A stretch of DNA of 11,703 bases from JAGPHI01 sp036661035. GTDB taxonomy: Bacteria > Bacillota > Clostridia > Oscillospirales > Ruminococcaceae. The first letter of the stretch is position 1. Each line of letters opens with the position of its first letter. Under the pieces are notes generated by a model that searched no databases, was not told where the DNA came from, and saw only the letters and a program-made list of their open reading frames with translations. The stretch is from positions 1-11,703 of the forward strand of contig JAVWZM010000066.1 in the NCBI GenBank assembly GCA_036661035.1. Reading direction: 5' to 3'. Of this stretch, positions 1 to 8,600 are shown one piece after another. The translations under genes were made by a program, and so were the position numbers.

Positions 1-71
1 ATGCTCTATACTAATTTTATAACAAAAATGCTCGGATTTGAAGATGTAATAATAAAGTGTGTTTGCTGTAT

Positions 72-109
72 AAAAACGCCAAGGCATACTTACATAGAAC
101 ACCTTGGCG
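72..109 (-). terminator. Second intrinsic terminator downstream of guaA
   Basis: An 8-bp perfect inverted repeat, CGCCAAGG/CCTTGGCG (77-84 with 102-109), has a 17-nt loop. Read on the minus strand it is followed directly by five T residues (72-76), which is the layout of a Rho-independent terminator for leftward transcription. It lies about 50 bp past the stronger hairpin at 157-184, so it probably acts as a backup stop for guaA. It could instead end a short unannotated transcript. The long loop lowers confidence. Confidence 0.55.
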
Positions 110-156
110 CAATTCCTATTTTACGGGTGGATACCCCAACATTTGACAAAGAGCCG

Positions 157-184
157 AAAAAGAGGGCTTTTTAGCCCTCTTTTT
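157..184 (-). terminator. Bidirectional intrinsic terminator of guaA
   Basis: A 12-bp perfect stem (AAAAAGAGGGCT, 157-168, with AGCCCTCTTTTT, 173-184) closes a 4-nt loop. The stem's own A/T ends supply a T-run on either strand, so it can stop transcription from both sides. On the minus strand it starts about 45 nt after the guaA stop codon, which makes it the expected end of the guaA message. Confidence 0.9.
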
Positions 185-227
185 TGTATATTTTCATTCA
201 ATTTTGCATTGTGCAAGCCAACCGCTA

Positions 228-1535
228 CTATTCCCACTCTATTGTGCCGGTTGGTTTGGGGGTGATGTCGTAGCAGACGCGGTTTACGCCTTTTACTTCG
301 TGGGTAATTCGGTCGCAAATTTTCGCCAGCAATGGCCATGGCAATTCTTCGATAGTTGCTGTCATGGCGTCTATGGTATTTACTGCGCGCAAAATTACAG
401 GATATTCGACGCAGCGGGCATTATCGCGCACGCCAACTGATTTAAAATCGGGTATTAGCGTGAAATACTGCCACACTGTTTTGTCTAGGCCTGCAATTTT
501 AAATTCCTCGCGTAAAATTGCATCTGCCTCGCGCACGGCTTCTAGGCGCTCGCGTGTAATTGCACCAAGGCAACGCACACCAAGCCCAGGCCCCGGGAAT
601 GGCTGACGGTACACCATGTCGTCCGGCAAGCCAAGCTCTTTGCCGCAGGCACGCACTTCGTCTTTAAATAGCTGACGCAGCGGCTCTACAAGCTTGAAGG
701 ACAAGTCTTCGGGCAAGCCGCCTACATTGTGATGGCTTTTTACAGCCTTATTCGTTTTGGTTCCGCTTTCAACAATATCGGGATAAATAGTGCCTTGCGC
801 TAAAAACTCTATGCCGGAAAGCTTGCGTGCCTCTTCTTCAAACACGCGTATAAACTCGGCTCCGATTATTTTACGCTTTTGCTCAGGCTCTGCTACGCCT
901 GCAAGCTTATCCAAAAAGCGGTCTGTAGCATCTACATACACTAAATTGGCTTTTAGCTCGTTACTAAAAACAGATATAACCTGCTCCGGCTCGCCCTTGC
1001 GCAATAGGCCGTGGTTTACATGCACGCATGTAAGCTTGTCCCCTATTGCTTTTAAAAGCAAAGCAGCTACAACAGAGCTGTCTACGCCGCCTGAAAGTGC
1101 CAAAAGCACCTTTTTGTCGCCAACCTGCTTGCGAACAAGTTCCACTTGGTCTGCGATAAAATTTTTCATATTCCAGTTTGCCTGTGCATTGCAAGTGTCG
1201 AAAACAAATTTGCTTAAAATTGCTTTGCGCTTTTCTGCATCTGACGGCCATTCCGCATAATTTTCGGCATTGTTAAAGCCGGTGAACGCAACTGACAATA
1301 TTGGCAACTGTAAATTTTGCAAATCGGCACAAGGCGCAATTTCTACGCCGTCCAGCACATTATTTACACCGCCATTTAGAATAACCCCTTTTACATTTGG
1401 CAGCTCATTAAGCTGCTGCATTGTAATATCGTGAGGATATATCTCACTGTATACGCCGAGGGCTCTTATCTCGCGTGCAATTAGTGAACTTTCTTCGCTG
1501 CCAAGGTCTAAAATAACAATCATATCTTGCTTCAT
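228..1535 (-). CDS. guaA: GMP synthase with a degenerate glutaminase domain
   Basis: This is a cytoplasmic enzyme of purine synthesis that aminates XMP to GMP using ATP. The ATP-pyrophosphatase domain looks intact: PP-loop SGGVDSS at residues 148-154, QGTIYPDIVES, the lid motif KSHHNVGGLP, PFPGPGLGVRC, and a C-terminal dimerisation domain ending in TIEWE with the XMP-site Lys (PKPTGTIEWE). The N-terminal class I amidotransferase domain begins normally (VILDLGS, residues 7-13), but GVCYGMQ is replaced by SVAFTGF (81-87), and about 85 residues that normally lead to the catalytic HPE are missing. The length is therefore 435 aa instead of about 510-525. Both the nucleophilic Cys and the His are gone, so ammonia probably comes from solution or a separate glutaminase; this is inference. 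Start: ATG at 1535 with AAAGAGG at 1545-1551, 9 nt upstream. It is monocistronic, with its own promoter and terminator. VNHGLLR replaces the usual VD(N/H)GLLR. Confidence 0.95.
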   Translation of the reverse strand: MKQDMIVILDLGSEESSLIAREIRALGVYSEIYPHDITMQQLNELPNVKGVILNGGVNNVLDGVEIAPCADLQNLQLPILSVAFTGFNNAENYAEWPSDAEKRKAILSKFVFDTCNAQANWNMKNFIADQVELVRKQVGDKKVLLALSGGVDSSVVAALLLKAIGDKLTCVHVNHGLLRKGEPEQVISVFSNELKANLVYVDATDRFLDKLAGVAEPEQKRKIIGAEFIRVFEEEARKLSGIEFLAQGTIYPDIVESGTKTNKAVKSHHNVGGLPEDLSFKLVEPLRQLFKDEVRACGKELGLPDDMVYRQPFPGPGLGVRCLGAITRERLEAVREADAILREEFKIAGLDKTVWQYFTLIPDFKSVGVRDNARCVEYPVILRAVNTIDAMTATIEELPWPLLAKICDRITHEVKGVNRVCYDITPKPTGTIEWE

Positions 1536-1627
1536 AGTTGTAAACCTCTTTCATTTCAAATGGCGCGGTGAAATTGATACTGCTGTTAGCTATTACATAT
1601 AAAGTATGCTTATTAAGCAACAAGATT

Positions 1628-1657
1628 ATTATACATCGTGCAAAGCTGTATTTGCAA
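1628..1657 (-). promoter_or_regulatory. Candidate guaA promoter
   Basis: A perfect -10 TATAAT (minus strand, 1628-1633) is preceded after 18 bp by TTGCAA (1652-1657), a 4/6 match to TTGACA. The predicted start near 1621 leaves a leader of about 85 nt, too short for a purine riboswitch with its own terminator. I see no conserved purine-riboswitch core in it. A small palindrome, TGCTT-att-AAGCA (1607-1619), sits at the start of the leader. Confidence 0.5.
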
Positions 1658-1672
1658 ATATTTTGATAGCTT

Positions 1673-1702
1673 TTGACAAAGATTGACGTTTTAACCTAAA
1701 AT
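1673..1702 (+). promoter_or_regulatory. Plus-strand promoter facing away from guaA
   Basis: TTGACA (1673-1678) and TAAAAT (1697-1702) are separated by 18 bp, a near-consensus housekeeping promoter pointing right, opposite to every protein gene here. A transcript would begin near 1709 and run into the rpoC 3' hairpin at 1901-1942. A second TTGACG at 1684-1689 has no good -10. Confidence 0.4.
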
Positions 1703-1708
1703 TATTTA

Positions 1709-1945
1709 CACCTTGCCGCAAAGTCGGATAATATGCAAAAAGTAAATTAGATATCTTTGTAAATACTGGGCAAGGCTGACAGTTTAGGGGGAGCGCATGG
1801 AAAAGGCTCTACGCCTAAATGTAGCTCTTTGATAAATGTTGTGGTACAAGGCGAATTGAGCCCAAATTAAATGCAAAAAAGCAGAGCATATTCATAAAAG
1901 CAATACCCGTAAAATTGCTAAAATGCAATTTTACGGGTATTGTTG
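1709..1945 (+). ncRNA. Possible structured RNA in the rpoC-guaA gap
   Basis: This part of the 456-bp gap has no convincing protein gene but looks structured. Plus-strand RNA can fold GCU(g)ACA(g)UUUAGG (1775-1788) against CCUAAAUGUAGC (1814-1825), then GGAGC/GCUCU (1790-1794 with 1806-1810) around an 11-nt loop. The 5' segment CCUUGCC (1711-1717) can pair with GGCAAGG (1769-1775) or, alternatively, with GG(ua)CAAGG (1843-1851). A promoter lies upstream, and the 18-bp hairpin at 1901-1942 followed by a weak T-run could end it, giving about 240 nt. I do not recognise it as tmRNA, SRP RNA, RNase P RNA or a known riboswitch. 6S RNA is a loose possibility from the size and long hairpin only. It may simply be a structured untranscribed spacer. 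Confidence 0.25.
1901..1942 (-). terminator. rpoC transcription terminator (18-bp stem)
   Basis: A perfect 18-bp inverted repeat (1901-1918 with 1925-1942, core ACCCGT/ACGGGT) closes a 6-nt loop. It starts about 50 nt after the rpoC stop. On the minus strand it is followed by CTTTTAT, a short T-run, which fits termination of the rpoBC message. On the plus strand the trailing TTGGTTTT could also let it end a rightward transcript. Confidence 0.8.
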
Positions 1946-1991
1946 GTTTTAAGCTGAAAATTTATCTTTGGTATTTAATTTTCCGCGTCTG

Positions 1992-4900
1992 CTATATTCT
2001 GCTGCCCGGCAGCTGTGTATCTGTACGCTGTGCAAGCTCCTCTTCCACCTCGGGAATACCGGTGCCTGCCGGGATAAGCTTGCCTATGATTACGTTTTCC
2101 TTTAAGCCCATTAGCGGATCTACCTTGCCCTTGATAGCGGCATCGGTTAATACGCGAGTGGTTTCCTGGAAGGAGGCTGCGGAAAGGAAGGAATCTGTAG
2201 CAAGAGATGCTTTTGTAATACCAAGCAATACTGCGCTGCCCTCTGCAAGGCGCAAATCGGTTTCGCCTGCATCTATGCGGCTTTGGATTGCTTTATTAAT
2301 TTCGCGGAACTCCGCTTTATCAAGACTGGAGCCTGCAATTAAGTCGGAGCTGCCTGCCTCGTCTACACGGATTTTGCGCATCATTTGCAGCACGATAACC
2401 TCGATATGCTTATCGCAGATATCAACGCCCTGCAAGCGGTACACCTTTTGCACCTCGCTGATAAGATAATTCTGCACGGCAATTGCGCCCTTAACTGCAA
2501 GAATATCATGAGGATATGCAAAGCCCTCTGTAAGCAAATCGCCCTGCTCTATAACATCGCCCTCGGCGATACGTATGCGCTGACCAAAAGGCACCATATA
2601 GCTTTTTTCCAGTGGTGCGCCGTTTTCGTCTGTGCCATTAATAACTACGTGACGGTTTTTCTTGGTGTCGTCTATATGGGCAACACCCGGAATTTCTGCC
2701 ATGATAGCAAGGTTTTTCGGGCGGCGTGCCTCGAATAATTCTTCAACACGCGGTAAGCCCTGTGTAATATCGTCGGCGTTTGCGATACCGCCCGTATGGA
2801 AGGTACGCATGGTAAGCTGTGTGCCCGGCTCGCCTATAGACTGTGCAGCTATGGTACCCACTGCCTCGCCGATACCAACCAAACGTCCGTTTGCAAGGTT
2901 AGCACCATAGCAGCGGCTGCATGTGCCGCGCTTTGCCTCACAGCAAAGCACACTGCGTATTTCTACCTTTTTGATGCCGGCATCTACAACGCGCTTTGCG
3001 TCTTCTTCCGTCATCATCTTGTCTTTGCTTACGATTAATTCGCCTGTTTCGGGATTGAGAATATCGTTTACTGCATATCTGCCCTGTAAACGCTCCTCAA
3101 GCTTTTCAATCATTTCCTTGCCTTCGCAGATATCGCCTATCATGATGCCGTGTGTTACGCCGCAATCGTCCTCGCGAACGATAACGTCTTGCGAAACGTC
3201 TACAAGACGGCGTGTAAGATAGCCTGAGTCCGCAGTACGCAAAGCCGTATCGGCAAGACCTTTACGTGCGCCTTTACCTGCTATAAAATACTCCAAGATG
3301 TTTAGGCCTTCACGATAGTTGGCGCGGATAGGAATTTCGATGGTTTTACCGGAAGTGTTGGCAATAAGCCCACGCATACCGGCAAGCTGTCTAATCTGAG
3401 CCATGGAACCACGCGCACCGGAATCCGCCATCATAAATATGGGGTTGCGTGCGTCCAAATTCTTGGACAGCGCATCGGAAACGTCCTCTGTGGTTTTGTT
3501 CCAAATTTTAATAACTTGGTTGTAACGCTCGTCGTTAGATATAAGGCCCTTATTATACTGCTTTACAACCTTTAGGATTTTCTCCTCGGCGTCTGCAAGC
3601 ATTTCTGCTTTTTGCGGCGGGATAACAGCATCTGATACAGCTACTGTAATTGCGCTCTTGGTGGAGTATTTATATCCTTGCGATTTAATGCGATCTAGCA
3701 TTTCGGCTGTAATTTCTGTGCCATGCACGTGAATACAACGCTCGATAATCTGCCCTAATTTCTTTTTGTTTACAAGGAAATCCACTTCGGGCAAAAACGC
3801 ATTTTCCGGCTTTGTTCTGTCTATAAAGCCTAAGTCCTGCGGTATTGGCTGATTAAAAATCAAACGTCCTACCGTGGTATCTACAAGGCTTGTTTCAATT
3901 GTGCCGTTAATGTCTGCACTGCGGCGCACTTTGATTTTGGCGTGCAAGGTAATAACGCCCTCGGCGTATGCCATAACAGCCTCATCTTCGTCGCGGAAAA
4001 CCTTGCCCTCGCCCTTATCGGCATCATTTACCATGGTTAGGTAATAGCTGCCAAGCACCATGTCCTGTGTAGGAACGGTAACAGGCTTGCCGTCAGACGG
4101 CTTTAACAGGTTTTTGTTGGCAAGCATTAATGTGCGTGCTTCGCGCTGTGCTTCCTCGGAAAGCGGAACGTGAACAGCCATCTGGTCGCCATCAAAGTCG
4201 GCATTATAGGCTGTACATACAAGCGGATGCAGCTTTATTGCGCGTCCCTCAACAAGCACAGGCTCGAAAGCTTGAATACCAAGGCGATGCAATGTAGGTG
4301 CGCGGTTCAAAAGCACAGGGTGTCCTTTGATAACTGTTTCCAAGGAATCCCATACTTCTGTGCGTGTGCGCTCCACCATTTTACGTGCGGATTTAATATT
4401 GTTGGCTACGCCTTTTTCCACTAGGTCTTTCATAACAAATGGCTTGAATAGCTCCAAAGCCATTTCTTTTGGAAGGCCGCACTGATACATTTTCAGTTCA
4501 GGCCCTACAACGATAACGGAACGTCCGGAATAGTCAACACGTTTGCCAAGCAAGTTCTGGCGGAAACGCCCCTGCTTGCCCTTTAGCATATCTGAAAGGC
4601 TCTTTAACGGGCGATTGTTCGGCCCTGTTACAGGGCGGCCGCGACGGCCGTTATCTATAAGGGCGTCTACTGCCTCTTGCAGCATGCGCTTTTCGTTGCG
4701 CACGATGATATCAGGTGCAGCAAGCTCTAAAAGACGCTTTAAACGGTTATTTCGGTTGATAACTCGGCGATACAAGTCGTTGAGGTCGCTTGTTGCGAAA
4801 CGTCCGCCGTCAAGCTGTACCATTGGGCGAATGTCCGGTGGAATAACAGGCACAACGTCCATTATCATCCACTCCGGTCGGTTGCCCGAAAGGCGAAATG

Positions 4901-5540
4901 CATCTACAACCTCAAGGCGTTTCAACAGACGAACGCGCTTTTGGCCGCTGGCATCTTCAAGCTCTTTGTGCAAATCAATAGATATTTGCTCCAAGTCCAT
5001 TTCGGCAAGCAAAACCTTAATTGCCTCGGCGCCCATGTCTGCTTTAAACTCGTCTTCGTAGCGTTCGCGCATGTCGCGATATTCTTTTTCGCTTAAAAGC
5101 TGCTTTTTCTCAAGAGGAGTAAAGCCGGGATCTGTAACAATATATGAAGAAAAGTACAATACTTTCTCTAATAGGCGAGGAGAAATATCCAGCATTAGGC
5201 CTATGCGCGAGGGTATGCCCTTAAAATACCAGATATGGCTGACAGGGGCTGCCAGCTCTATATGTCCCATGCGCTCGCGGCGCACTTTTGCGCGCGTAAC
5301 CTCTACACCGCAGCGGTCGCATATTTTGCCCTTATAGCGAATACGTTTGTATTTACCACAATGACATTCCCAGTCCTTCATCGGTCCAAAAATGCGCTCG
5401 CAGAATAAGCCGTCGCGTTCGGGCTTTAGTGTACGATAATTTATAGTTTCCGGTTTTTTAACCTCGCCATAGCTCCACTCACGTATTTTTTCGGGAGAGG
5501 CAAGACCAATTTTTATAGAATCAAAAGCGTTAAACTCCAT
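1992..5540 (-). CDS. rpoC: DNA-directed RNA polymerase subunit beta'
   Basis: This is the largest subunit of bacterial RNA polymerase and carries the catalytic magnesium. At 1182 aa it has the usual Clostridia length. Visible features are the N-terminal zinc site C59/C61/C74/C77, the lid/rudder region with NLLGKRVDYSGRSV (329-342), the active-site motif NADFDGDQM (446-454, Asp 448/450/452), a second zinc site C793/C867/C874/C877, the bridge helix (about 750-785) and the trigger-loop motif LTMRTFH (909-915). No large insert follows the trigger-loop motif, unlike in proteobacteria. The bridge-helix hinge reads FIAGKGARKG where nearly all bacteria have FISTHGARKG. The ATG at 5540 has a purine-rich site, AAGGAAGGG, 8 nt upstream. 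It lies 135 bp after rpoB with no clear promoter between, so the two are probably cotranscribed, and it ends at a strong hairpin. It is followed by guaA rather than rpsL. Confidence 0.99.
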   Translation of the reverse strand: MEFNAFDSIKIGLASPEKIREWSYGEVKKPETINYRTLKPERDGLFCERIFGPMKDWECHCGKYKRIRYKGKICDRCGVEVTRAKVRRERMGHIELAAPVSHIWYFKGIPSRIGLMLDISPRLLEKVLYFSSYIVTDPGFTPLEKKQLLSEKEYRDMRERYEDEFKADMGAEAIKVLLAEMDLEQISIDLHKELEDASGQKRVRLLKRLEVVDAFRLSGNRPEWMIMDVVPVIPPDIRPMVQLDGGRFATSDLNDLYRRVINRNNRLKRLLELAAPDIIVRNEKRMLQEAVDALIDNGRRGRPVTGPNNRPLKSLSDMLKGKQGRFRQNLLGKRVDYSGRSVIVVGPELKMYQCGLPKEMALELFKPFVMKDLVEKGVANNIKSARKMVERTRTEVWDSLETVIKGHPVLLNRAPTLHRLGIQAFEPVLVEGRAIKLHPLVCTAYNADFDGDQMAVHVPLSEEAQREARTLMLANKNLLKPSDGKPVTVPTQDMVLGSYYLTMVNDADKGEGKVFRDEDEAVMAYAEGVITLHAKIKVRRSADINGTIETSLVDTTVGRLIFNQPIPQDLGFIDRTKPENAFLPEVDFLVNKKKLGQIIERCIHVHGTEITAEMLDRIKSQGYKYSTKSAITVAVSDAVIPPQKAEMLADAEEKILKVVKQYNKGLISNDERYNQVIKIWNKTTEDVSDALSKNLDARNPIFMMADSGARGSMAQIRQLAGMRGLIANTSGKTIEIPIRANYREGLNILEYFIAGKGARKGLADTALRTADSGYLTRRLVDVSQDVIVREDDCGVTHGIMIGDICEGKEMIEKLEERLQGRYAVNDILNPETGELIVSKDKMMTEEDAKRVVDAGIKKVEIRSVLCCEAKRGTCSRCYGANLANGRLVGIGEAVGTIAAQSIGEPGTQLTMRTFHTGGIANADDITQGLPRVEELFEARRPKNLAIMAEIPGVAHIDDTKKNRHVVINGTDENGAPLEKSYMVPFGQRIRIAEGDVIEQGDLLTEGFAYPHDILAVKGAIAVQNYLISEVQKVYRLQGVDICDKHIEVIVLQMMRKIRVDEAGSSDLIAGSSLDKAEFREINKAIQSRIDAGETDLRLAEGSAVLLGITKASLATDSFLSAASFQETTRVLTDAAIKGKVDPLMGLKENVIIGKLIPAGTGIPEVEEELAQRTDTQLPGSRI

Positions 5541-5572
5541 GAAGCGAACCCTTCCTTTATCTTAATTTTGAT

Positions 5573-5591
5573 AAGCGGCTATACACCGCTT
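5573..5591 (-). other. Stem-loop upstream of rpoC
   Basis: AAGCGG (5573-5578) pairs with CCGCTT (5586-5591) across a 7-nt loop, just ahead of the rpoC ribosome site. A 10-bp perfect palindrome, GCTGTACAGC, lies nearby at 5608-5617. With the hairpin at 5632-5665, these give the short rpoB-rpoC spacer three adjacent structured elements. No T-run follows, so it is not a terminator. Confidence 0.4.
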
Positions 5592-5631
5592 TGCGGCAGT
5601 AGTACATGCTGTACAGCGTTTTGCTTTATCC

Positions 5632-5665
5632 GCTGTATTAAGCCCTTTAAAAGGCTTAATACAGC
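5632..5665 (-). other. 13-bp hairpin in the rpoB-rpoC spacer
   Basis: GCTGTATTAAGCC (5632-5644) and GGCTTAATACAGC (5653-5665) form a perfect 13-bp stem with an 8-nt loop, 10 nt after the rpoB stop. The minus-strand sequence after it (GGATAAAGC) has no T-run, so termination is unlikely. A processing site, a 3'-end stabiliser for rpoB, or a pause element are possible roles. Confidence 0.6.
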
Positions 5666-5675
5666 AGCGTAAAGC

Positions 5676-8600
5676 TTATTCTTCTGTATCCAGAGCAGCA
5701 AATACATCTTCCTCAAAAACCTCGTCGGGCTCTTCTAACTCGACATCATCATCTACATCGGCATCTAGCTCAACATCTACGTCTATGTCCTCTGCGTCCC
5801 CGATATTGTAGTCGCTTTCGAGTTCACTTTCAATCGCAACGTCGTCGCCGATTGCAAGGTCTGCACCGTCGAAGCCCATTTCGTCTTCATCGTAGTTTTG
5901 CTTGATGTCGATAACATTTCCGTCGGAATCCTGCACACGAACATCAAGGCTTAGGGATTGCAATTCTTTCATAAGAACGCGGAACGCCTCCGGAATACCC
6001 GGCTTTGGAACAGGCTGGCCTTTTACAATGGCTTCATAGGTTTTTACGCGGCCGACAACGTCATCGGATTTAACCGTAAGAATTTCTTGTAAGGTATATG
6101 CAGCGCCGTATGCCTCAAGTGCCCACACTTCCATTTCGCCGAAACGCTGGCCGCCAAACTGTGCTTTACCGCCAAGTGGCTGCTGTGTAACAAGGCTGTA
6201 AGGGCCTGTGGAACGTGCATGGATTTTATCATCAACAAGGTGATGCAATTTAAGGTAATACATATATCCAACGGTAACGGGATTGTCAAACTTTTCGCCT
6301 GTTCTACCGTCGTATACCACGCTTTTGCCGTCTTCGCTCATGCCAACGCTGTTGAACATTTCGCGAATATCGCTTTCGTGGGCACCATCGAATACAGGGG
6401 TTGCTACCTTCCAGCCAAGTGCCTTTGCGGCAAACGCCAAGTGAACCTCAAGCACCTGCCCGATATTCATACGCGAAGGTACGCCAAGTGGGTTAAGCAC
6501 TATGTCAAGCGGAGTACCGTCCTCTAGGAAAGGCATATCCTCCTGCGGCAATATGCGCGAAACAACGCCCTTATTACCATGTCGACCTGCCATTTTATCG
6601 CCAACGGATATTTTACGCTTTTGTGCGATATAGCATCTTACTACTTGACGAACGCCCGGTTGTAATTCGTCGCAGTTGTCGGGTGTAAACACCTTTACAT
6701 CTACGATAATACCATATTCGCCATGGGGTACGCGCAAAGACGTATCACGCACTTCGCGTGCTTTTTCGCCGAATATTGCGCGTAGTAAACGTTCCTCTGC
6801 TGTAAGCTCTGTTTCGCCCTTTGGTGTTACCTTACCAACAAGGATATCACCTGCGGAAACCTCTGCACCTATGCGGATAATACCGCGCTCGTCCAAATCT
6901 TTCAGCGCGTCCTCGCCCACGTTTGGAATATCACGAGTGATTTCCTCTGGCCCTAGCTTTGTTTCGCGAGATTCTGTTTCGTATTCCTCAATATGAATGG
7001 AAGTATATACGTCCTCACGCACGATTTTCTCGTTGATAAGAACAGCATCTTCGTAGTTGTAGCCTTCCCATGTCATAAAGCCGATTAGTGCGTTTTTGCC
7101 AAGGCTTATTTCGCCGTTCTTTGTGGCGGGGCCGTCTGCAAGCACTTGACCTTTTATAACTTTTTCGCCTTTTTCCACTATAGGACGTTGGTTTATACAT
7201 GTACCTTGGTTGGAACGCACAAATTTCGCCATTTCGTATTCATCTGTAACTGTAGATGACACACGCACTACAATGTGGTTGGCTGTAACGCGCTCTACAA
7301 CGCCGTCATTTTTAGCCAAAATGCAAACGCCTGAGTCGCAAGCGGCTTTATATTCCATACCTGTGGCAACAATCGGCTGCTCTGTAACTAATAAAGGCAC
7401 AGCCTGTCTTTGCATGTTGGAGCCCATCAAAGCACGGTTAGCGTCATCGTTTTCAAGGAAAGGTATCATTGCAGTTGCTACTGAAACCACCATCTTAGGC
7501 GAAACGTCCATAAAGTCGGCGCGCTCGGCATCAACCTCTATGATTTCATCACGCCAGCGGCAAGAAACGCGCGCTTTTGCAAATGCGCCTTTTTCGTTCA
7601 GCGGCTCATTAGCCTGTGCAACTACATATTCGTCCTCAACGTCGGCTGTCATATATACAACTTCGTCGGTGATAACGCCTGTTTCTTTATTGATTTTGCG
7701 ATATGGAGCCTCAATAAAGCCATATTCGTTAATTTTGGCGAAGGTTGCAAGATAAGATATAAGGCCGATGTTCGGGCCTTCAGGCGTTTCAATCGGGCAC
7801 ATGCGTCCGTAATGCGAATAGTGAACGTCACGCACCTCAAAGCCTGCACGGTCACGGGACAAACCACCCGGCCCAAGGGCAGATAGACGGCGCTTATGTG
7901 TAAGCTCCGCAAGGGGGTTGTTCTGATCCATGAACTGTGAAAGCGGAGAAGAACCGAAGAACTCTTTAATAGACGCCACAACAGGGCGAATATTGATAAG
8001 TGCCTGCGGAGTTACTACCTCCATGTCCTGCGCCTGCAAGGTCATGCGCTCGCGGATAACGCGCTCCATACGGGAAAAACCAATACGGAACTGGTTTTGA
8101 AGCAATTCGCCCACGCTGCGGATACGGCGGTTGCCCAAATGGTCGATATCGTCCACTGTGCCAATGCCGTAAGCAAGGCCGTTTAGGTAGTTGATAGACG
8201 ACAAGATGTCATCTACTGTAATAGTTTTGCTGATAAGCTCATCGCGCTTTTTGGTAAGAAGCTCGCGCTGCTCTGCCTCGTCGCTTGTTTGCTCTAGGAT
8301 AGTGCGCAATACGCTGAAATTAACACGCTCGTTAATCCCACATTCTAATGCGTCAAATGTAAGAAAATCGGCAGGATCTACAGTGCCGTTTGAGATAACC
8401 TTGTATTCTTTTTCTTCCATTTGCAGATAAACAAGGCTAACGCCTGCTTTTTCTGTGGCAACGGAAATATCTGCTGTGATTTTTTCGCCTGCGGCGCAAA
8501 GCAGCTCGCCTGTAAGCGGTGCAATGATATCACGCGCAGCTGTAAAGCCCGATATGCGGCGTGCAATGGCAAGCTTTTTGTTTACTTTATAGCGGCCAAA

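Noticed and set aside
118..128. ATTTTACGGGT at 118-128, shared with the rpoC terminator arm (1928-1938)
   Set aside because: The match is only 11 bp and the flanks differ, so it is within chance for AT-rich spacers and there is no sign of a repeat family.
1536..1627. Purine riboswitch in the guaA leader
   Set aside because: No conserved purine-riboswitch core or paired loops are visible, and the predicted leader is only about 85 nt with no terminator/antiterminator pair.
1915..2469. A 184-codon plus-strand open frame across the end of rpoC
   Set aside because: It lies almost wholly antisense to rpoC, has Ser/Arg/Ile-rich shadow composition, and resembles no family. The same holds for the other plus-strand frames inside rpoB, rpoC, rpoD and guaA.
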